Assembly: GCA_964520985.1 (NCBI GenBank)
Contig: CAZFPB010000028.1
Coordinates: forward strand, 1 to 11,669
Direction of reading: 5' to 3'
Source: CAYSGL01 sp964520985
GTDB taxonomy: Bacteria > Pseudomonadota > Alphaproteobacteria > Micavibrionales > Micavibrionaceae
Length of the DNA stretch: 11,669 bases
Shown: in pieces, positions 7,576-11,669 of the stretch
How positions within the stretch are numbered: position 1 is the first letter of the stretch
Layout of the letters: each line of letters starts with the position of its first letter
Notes under the pieces: model-generated
Told to the model about the DNA's origin: nothing
The model's database searches: none
Seen by the model: the letters and a program-made list of their open reading frames with translations, nothing else
Made by a program: the position numbers and the translations under genes

Positions 7576-7636
7576 AATTTCAAATATTTTCTACTGGCTT
7601 GGCCAAAGGTACAAAATCCATTTGGCATGAAAAGTC

Positions 7637-7834
7637 ATGTTCAAAAAACTTTTGCCGTTTACTGTAGTTTTATTGTTTGGTTGCGGCTCTCAACCTCCCC
7701 ATAGTAAAGTAAAAACTCGCAACAGTATTATTGACTCAATTTATCATTTAGAAATCTTAGATACAAATAGGCTAATTATCAACAGCGATACAATCACTAT
7801 CGATAATTCTGAGGCCTATTATTATGAAGGGTAG
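7637..7834 (+). CDS. Small lipoprotein, possibly truncated (65 aa)
   Basis: MFKKLLPFTVVLLFGCGSQ is a lipoprotein signal with lipobox LFGC, predicting a lipidated Cys16 and a mature peptide of 50 residues. The mature part is polar (DSIYHLEILDTNRLIINSDTITIDNSEAYYYEG). It ends with TAG at 7832-7834, 38 bp inside the convergent protease gene. The short mature part and the abrupt end within a neighbour suggest it may be the front of a once longer gene cut off when the protease was joined to it. A genuine short lipoprotein is equally possible. Function unknown. Confidence 0.55.
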   Translation: MFKKLLPFTVVLLFGCGSQPPHSKVKTRNSIIDSIYHLEILDTNRLIINSDTITIDNSEAYYYEG

Positions 7835-8705
7835 CTATCTTCTTTTTAAGAAGAGATATTAATTCTGAATATTTTACAATATAAGTTCGTTTATTTTCAG
7901 AGCTGTCACCACTAGCCATAATCCCATAAAAGTAAAATTTTGAATCGCTCGGTGATCTAAAAAACACAGGCGATCCTGACCTACCTTGTTGTAGATTAGG
8001 ATTTGCTACAAAATAGTGTTTTGAAATAATTTGACCTCCTTCTATGACTCTTTCCATTGAGCTAAATTCCGCTTTCATTTTAAATAGAGTCGGCTCAACT
8101 GTCATAAACATTTTCTTGCCGTCTTTTTTAAAATCGGTATTTGGGTATCCAAATGTATATAGTTCGGTGTTTTTAGGTATAACAATTGCGCTAGTTGGGA
8201 TAAATTTTTCTATTGAATAAAGGGAATCTTTCCGATGAAAGCTGGGAATTAAATAGGCCTCAATATCTGGTCTGGTTAAATCAACCCGTCTTATTGGTAA
8301 TTTTCTAAACTCTTTTAGGTCTATTGTAAAATAATCGTGTTTAGACTCAACGTGTGGGCAATCGTATCGAAAGTTTATTCTTTTACCCTGAATCGCACCT
8401 TGTTTCTTCTGATTAAAAGTATCCTGAACAAAAACGTGATAATTTGAAACCAGAAATAACCTACTACTATATCTAATCAAGAAGCCGGTGCCATTTCCCC
8501 AAGTGATCATATCTCGCTCATTGATTGTATACAGTAAATAACTATATTTTTTCAGAGATTCAATAGTTTCCGTGTCTGGCTTAATTGAATAGTTTTTAGA
8601 AACAGTATCTGAAACAAAATTATTGACAGAAGAAAGGTTGTCATTTTGTGAATTTGAGCAAGAAAATAGGAGGTATATAAACAGAACAAAGATTACCAAT
8701 TTCAT
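7797..8705 (-). CDS. Trypsin-like serine protease, lipoprotein (302 aa)
   Basis: The start at 8705 gives MKLVIFVLFIYLLFSCSNSQ, a lipoprotein signal with lipobox LFSC and predicted lipidated Cys16. An ATG at 8729 would add MEAPKLTV, blocking a normal signal. The body is a chymotrypsin-fold protease with a plausible triad: His90 in LVSNYHVF (after GTGFLI at 72-77), Asp147 in RPDIEAYL, and Ser243 in GRSGSPVF (G-x-S-G-S-P). The GIMASGD strand at 261-267 matches the usual post-serine strand. It would sit on the periplasmic side, tethered to a membrane, and cleave other proteins. No PDZ domain is present. Its 3' end overlaps the lipoprotein gene by 38 bp. It may serve superinfection exclusion or host-surface change (inference). 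Confidence 0.85.
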   Translation of the reverse strand: MKLVIFVLFIYLLFSCSNSQNDNLSSVNNFVSDTVSKNYSIKPDTETIESLKKYSYLLYTINERDMITWGNGTGFLIRYSSRLFLVSNYHVFVQDTFNQKKQGAIQGKRINFRYDCPHVESKHDYFTIDLKEFRKLPIRRVDLTRPDIEAYLIPSFHRKDSLYSIEKFIPTSAIVIPKNTELYTFGYPNTDFKKDGKKMFMTVEPTLFKMKAEFSSMERVIEGGQIISKHYFVANPNLQQGRSGSPVFFRSPSDSKFYFYGIMASGDSSENKRTYIVKYSELISLLKKKIATLHNNRPQNYR

Positions 8706-8807
8706 TACAGTCAATTTTGGTGCTTCCAAAATACGAAAAGTATTTCCTCATAACACGCATCTCCGCTACCTGTAAAGAACCTATCTATCAGTCAAGGGTG
8801 GGATGGC

Positions 8808-8896
8808 AAGAAAAAACATAAATAGCATAGCCCCTGTGGTAGGGCGTATTTAACATAAAAATGAAGTTATAAGCGAAAGCGTGTCTGCTTCAGACT
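8808..8896 (-). repeat. Right arm of the imperfect inverted repeat pair
   Basis: This is the compact, inverted partner of 7224-7400. Perfect blocks are AAGAAAAAACATAAAT (8808-8823) and GTCTGCTTCAGACT (8883-8896), with a degenerate block between them (8831-8873). The outer block contains GTCTG-CTT-CAGAC, itself a small hairpin. The arm lies about 100 bp upstream of the protease start, as the left arm lies upstream of the lipoprotein. Confidence 0.7.
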
Positions 8897-8908
8897 TGGG
8901 TGGTCCAA

Positions 8909-8945
8909 TTTGATTATTATTCGTTCATTTATTTTATTACTTTTG
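8909..8945 (+). promoter_or_regulatory. Possible Bacteroidota-type promoter for the tail-tip gene
   Basis: TACTTTTG (8938-8945) matches the TAnnTTTG -7 element exactly. The closest TTTG for the -33 element is at 8909-8912, giving a 25-bp gap instead of the usual 19-21, so the match is imperfect. It sits about 80 bp before the start at 9024 and would restore expression of the tail genes beyond the island. Confidence 0.25.
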
Positions 8946-8966
8946 ATCTGTACCACGCTCTCACAT

Positions 8967-8982
8967 TCCCGCTTCAAAAGGA
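8967..8982 (-). repeat. Second, inverted copy of the 16-bp repeat
   Basis: TCCCGCTTCAAAAGGA is the exact reverse complement of 98-113. On the minus strand it is followed after 10 nt by GTGGTACA (8956-8949), as the first copy is after 26 nt. It lies 42 bp before the start at 9024. Confidence 0.45.
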
Positions 8983-9023
8983 TTGAATCTTTTTAACCTG
9001 AAAGGGCTTAAAAATTCAGTCCA

Positions 9024-11408
9024 TTGTTCGACAAAATCAAAACATATTTCTTAGATGAAGATGGCCGTTCTTATTATGTTGACGATAAGGGAAACGTAAA
9101 TAAATCAGCCACCCAAAAACCTTTAGAACTTTCTCCCGAAGGAAGAAAATCTATCTCTATTGGCTATGAGCGGTCAATGATCGATAAAGAATTGGGGGCA
9201 GTTAGAACATATACGCTACCCACCGATTATGTTCGCAAAGCGGGTAAGATTTTAAAATACATCGTCTATTCTCAAAACATAGGAGTAAAGCTTTACCTGC
9301 TCATTCAAAAATTAAAGGTAACCGTTGATCTTCTTGCTGCAACCTTCAGGATGCAGTATCAATTTGTTTATAAAGGCCAGGTTGATCTTACAAGTTTTAC
9401 AGACAAAGACACCCGTACATCAATTACGGTTAGCGAGGGTGGAATAGCTAAACAAATCAAATCAAAGGACACCACTAATTATGAGTTCAATTTAGATACC
9501 GATCCGGAAGCTGTATTGGTGAAAAACGACGGCACATATTTGTATGACACCGCAAACTTCACGGTAACCAACATAGACCAGAAAACAGTTTTTGGAGCCG
9601 GAACAGGACGCTATTTGCCGGCATCGATGATTTCCCGCGATGGAAGTGCTGCCGGTTTTGCGGGGTTCACAAACACGGGCACAACAACATACAACGAACC
9701 GCCGCCAATAGATCAGGCCCTGTTTGCAACTTCCCAGGTAATAACCGGGATTAGATTAACGGGAAAAATTAAGGTGCAAATCAATTTTCCTTATACGCCA
9801 ACCGCACCATTTCAGGCATCTGAAAAATATGTGCTTTGTCTCAATTCTAATTTAAGGCCGGGGAGCGTTTTTAATACACCCGGCATCGCTTACCTGAATC
9901 CAAACGGAAAGAATGGTGAGCCGTTACATGCAAAGGAGAATCTTGTAACGTTTGATTTCGATGTAACATTCGATACTCTGAAGGATGAATATTTTACCAT
10001 CTATGCTTATGGTCCAGGGTTTCAGCCTTCGGTAATCTCCAAATTTGAATACATTGAAACCGATTTTAAAATATCGTTCAGAAGCAGGTGGAAAACAACC
10101 TACGAAAAGGGACTAAAGCTATCGACACTCGGGAAGCGCTTAACCGGCAAAACAACGGGCGACGAAAGTAACATTGACTTATCCTTTCTTCAGCAGCACG
10201 ATAATTTAATTCTCACATCACAGGATGGGTTGAGAGGACTTGCCGGGGCCAAGGTGAAAACAAATCTCAAAGACTATAAAGATTTTGTTTGGGTACAATT
10301 GGCGGCAAGCAGGACCGTTGAGAACAACAAATTAATCTTTCGGGAATTCCCTTATTTTCTTAAAACAACAACATCCACATCGCTCGGAGGGGTTGCAAAA
10401 TTCGTTTCAACAGTAGCGAAAGATCTTCTTTGCAATAAAATTCATGCGGGTTATCCGGTCCAGCAAATTGATGATGTTAACGGCAAATATTCATTTCATA
10501 ATACACTTTATTTTTCTTCACCGCTTGACCTGGACGAACCAAAAGCGTTGGAGCTTATTTCTCCTTACATAGCCTGTCCATTTTACCAGGAAATAAAACG
10601 AATCAATCTTGACGGGCAAACCACAACAGATGATCAGGGCGACAATACAGTGGTAGTAAAAGACTGCAGGCCAATTTCAGAAATATTATCTGGGAATACA
10701 GTTATAATTGGTTCTGATAGCAACGGAAATTTTTTTACTGTCAGCGGGTTAAATGACAAGATTGATCTGTTCAAAATTCGCTTCTCAATATCCGGAACGC
10801 TTTCAAACGATGGCACTTACATCACAAAAGCTGACAGCGGAACGTTTAAGGGCATTATCGATAATGGAACTTCATTGACAGTTTATGTCAACGAAAATAT
10901 AGTTCCAGAGACTATCGCATCTGCACAATTCACAATTGAGTATTACGAATTATACCGGCCGTCTTATTCGTCATTCGCCGGCGTTCCCGAAATAGAGACA
11001 CTTTACAATGTTGAACTCTCCTCAAAGCAAATACTGCTGAAGCACTATAAATGGATCAACTCAATTTTTTACGGATTCCAAGGGCAAAAAATTACTTATG
11101 AAAGCACAGAAAAGAACAGTGATTTTGAGCGGACATTGAACGGAGTTGTAATAAAAGAAAAATCTTCTTATACCATCACTACGGACATTTTATTTAAGCC
11201 TTTCTATTTCGAATTCAATACGATCGTTCCCGTAACAACAATTGAAGATTTGGATGCAGACATAAACAGATGTTTTATTCCTGAATGGTACGGAGATGAA
11301 TACAAAGGATTTTCAAGGAAGATAGCGGCAAGCGTAAACGACAATAAGGCGCAACAATTTAAGCTTCTGGCAACGCCCGAAACCGACGTGACCAAACTAA
11401 TATTCTAA
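9024..11408 (+). CDS. Phage tail-tip / baseplate-like structural protein (794 aa)
   Basis: The frame has a stop at 9009-9011 and no ATG before residue 52, so the start is taken as TTG at 9024 (MFDKIKTYFLDEDGRSYYVDD). The protein is beta-rich, with no signal peptide or membrane segment. The last 150 residues read like the conserved end of Bacteroidota phage tail proteins encoded after the tape measure: YNVELSSKQILLKHYKWINS, FKPFYFEF, and QFKLLATPETDVTKLIF. It probably builds the distal tail or baseplate hub. The next gene begins 2 bp after its stop, so they form one operon. No carbohydrate-binding or lytic domain was recognised. The role is inferred from position and sequence style. Confidence 0.75.
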   Translation: MFDKIKTYFLDEDGRSYYVDDKGNVNKSATQKPLELSPEGRKSISIGYERSMIDKELGAVRTYTLPTDYVRKAGKILKYIVYSQNIGVKLYLLIQKLKVTVDLLAATFRMQYQFVYKGQVDLTSFTDKDTRTSITVSEGGIAKQIKSKDTTNYEFNLDTDPEAVLVKNDGTYLYDTANFTVTNIDQKTVFGAGTGRYLPASMISRDGSAAGFAGFTNTGTTTYNEPPPIDQALFATSQVITGIRLTGKIKVQINFPYTPTAPFQASEKYVLCLNSNLRPGSVFNTPGIAYLNPNGKNGEPLHAKENLVTFDFDVTFDTLKDEYFTIYAYGPGFQPSVISKFEYIETDFKISFRSRWKTTYEKGLKLSTLGKRLTGKTTGDESNIDLSFLQQHDNLILTSQDGLRGLAGAKVKTNLKDYKDFVWVQLAASRTVENNKLIFREFPYFLKTTTSTSLGGVAKFVSTVAKDLLCNKIHAGYPVQQIDDVNGKYSFHNTLYFSSPLDLDEPKALELISPYIACPFYQEIKRINLDGQTTTDDQGDNTVVVKDCRPISEILSGNTVIIGSDSNGNFFTVSGLNDKIDLFKIRFSISGTLSNDGTYITKADSGTFKGIIDNGTSLTVYVNENIVPETIASAQFTIEYYELYRPSYSSFAGVPEIETLYNVELSSKQILLKHYKWINSIFYGFQGQKITYESTEKNSDFERTLNGVVIKEKSSYTITTDILFKPFYFEFNTIVPVTTIEDLDADINRCFIPEWYGDEYKGFSRKIAASVNDNKAQQFKLLATPETDVTKLIF

Positions 11409-11410
11409 TC

Positions 11411-11669
11411 ATGGCAAACTCTTTATACTACAGCGATATCAACCCCATTAGGTTCTATCTGCCAAATCCTGACACGACTTATGAAAGTAGGGATATTGAC
11501 GACTTTGAATTCTTTGATTCAATACCAGAATGGGAAGAGCAGGTAGATTACTATCAGCCATGGAACAACAGCGATATTTTCCCGCTTCAAATACTAGCCG
11601 ATTTCGGCCCTATTAATTTTATTGTAAAAGATCTTGACGGGAATGTAATTGTAACGATTGGCTTTGCCC
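11411..11669 (+). CDS. Phage tail protein, 5' part only (first 86 aa)
   Basis: ATG at 11411 follows the previous stop by 2 bp and has no Shine-Dalgarno sequence. The frame is open to the right edge. It reads MANSLYYSDINPIRFYLPN and later YYQPWNNSDIFPLQILADFGPINFIVKDLDGNVIVTI. This 'W...D..pLQ......i...i.D.dGnvi' layout recalls a tail or baseplate protein encoded in this slot in Bacteroidota phages. It probably works with the preceding structural protein. The rest of the gene lies outside the window. Confidence 0.7.
   Translation, partial: MANSLYYSDINPIRFYLPNPDTTYESRDIDDFEFFDSIPEWEEQVDYYQPWNNSDIFPLQILADFGPINFIVKDLDGNVIVTIGFA

Larger units (their letters stand above)
7131..7636. other. 506-bp gene-free, hairpin-rich region
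   Basis: No convincing gene lies here. Perfect or near-perfect short dyads cover much of it: a 15-bp stem (7165-7221), GTCTG-AAG-CAGAC (7225-7237), a 10-bp stem (7321-7357), and six more between 7412 and 7575. Its middle (7224-7400) is an inverted copy of 8808-8896. The density of stems and the repeat relationship suggest a repeat element, a structured RNA or both. Confidence 0.6.
5427..9023. other. Cargo (moron) island between tape measure and tail-tip genes
   Basis: In siphophages the tape measure is normally followed directly by distal-tail and baseplate genes on the same strand. Here 3.6 kb separates them. The island holds three minus-strand and two plus-strand genes with no virion-protein character. 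Four of the five products have export signals. It also holds two gene-free stretches of 506 and about 318 bp. The layout fits accessory genes acquired by the phage and expressed from the lysogen. No integrase, transposase or clear target-site duplication is visible, so how it arrived is unknown. Confidence 0.55.
8706..9023. other. Gene-free region between protease and tail-tip genes
   Basis: These 318 bp contain the protease leader, the right inverted-repeat arm (8808-8896), a Bacteroidota-type -7 box (8938-8945) and the second copy of the 16-bp repeat (8967-8982). ACACGC (8753-8758) can also pair with GCGTGT (8879-8884), and CGCT (8764-8767) with AGCG (8872-8875), bringing the ends of a segment of about 130 bp together. 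No gene is seen on either strand. Confidence 0.6.

Noticed and set aside
7401..7628. Open 75-codon frame on the minus strand (starting MPNGFCTFGQ)
   Set aside because: It runs straight through several perfect hairpins, including the terminator, has no domain-like character, and looks like a chance frame in repeat or RNA DNA.
7637..8705. Gasdermin/protease or other cytosolic abortive-infection pair
   Set aside because: Both proteins carry lipoprotein signals, so they act outside the cytosol. The 65-aa partner has no pore-forming features.
1..11669. tRNA, rRNA, CRISPR array, integrase or transposase
   Set aside because: I looked on both strands and saw no cloverleaf, no regularly spaced repeats, and no recombinase motifs.

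Overview
This window looks like part of a tailed-phage genome, most likely a prophage or prophage remnant, from a member of the Bacteroidota, plausibly the Chitinophagaceae or Sphingobacteriales. Four things support this. The DNA is AT-rich. Start codons lack Shine-Dalgarno sequences. The exported proteins have typical Bacteroidota signal peptides and lipoboxes. The tape-measure protein carries the GKNQRNVGNY-type motif that I associate with Bacteroidota phages. I made no database comparison, so family names rest on motif recognition.

Layout. Positions 1-170 hold the tail end of an upstream gene, one terminator-like stem and a strong rho-independent terminator. Positions 171-5422 (+) are a tightly overlapping tail-gene block: a 64-aa protein, a 211-aa helical protein, a 157-aa virion-morphogenesis-like protein and a 1321-aa tape measure. 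Positions 5427-9023 form a 3.6 kb island that interrupts the tail block. It holds two exported proteins on the minus strand (one a probable outer-membrane beta-barrel), a cytosolic helical protein on the plus strand, a 506-bp gene-free hairpin-rich stretch, a small lipoprotein (+), a trypsin-like serine-protease lipoprotein (-) and a second non-coding stretch. Positions 9024-11669 return to phage structure: a 794-aa tail-tip/baseplate-like protein followed by the start of another tail protein.

How it fits together. The plus-strand genes read as one late operon for tail assembly. The island genes look like cargo (morons) expressed separately from the lysogen, because most are minus-strand and four of the five encode exported proteins. 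The part of the island holding the lipoprotein and the protease is bracketed by imperfect inverted repeats (7224-7400 and 8808-8896) that share 14- and 16-base perfect blocks in matching order. This suggests a small mobile or cassette-like unit nested inside the island.

The best candidates for something undescribed are that inverted-repeat cassette with its periplasmic protease, and the run of at least six short perfect hairpins at 7412-7575, which may be a structured RNA or a dispersed repeat element.
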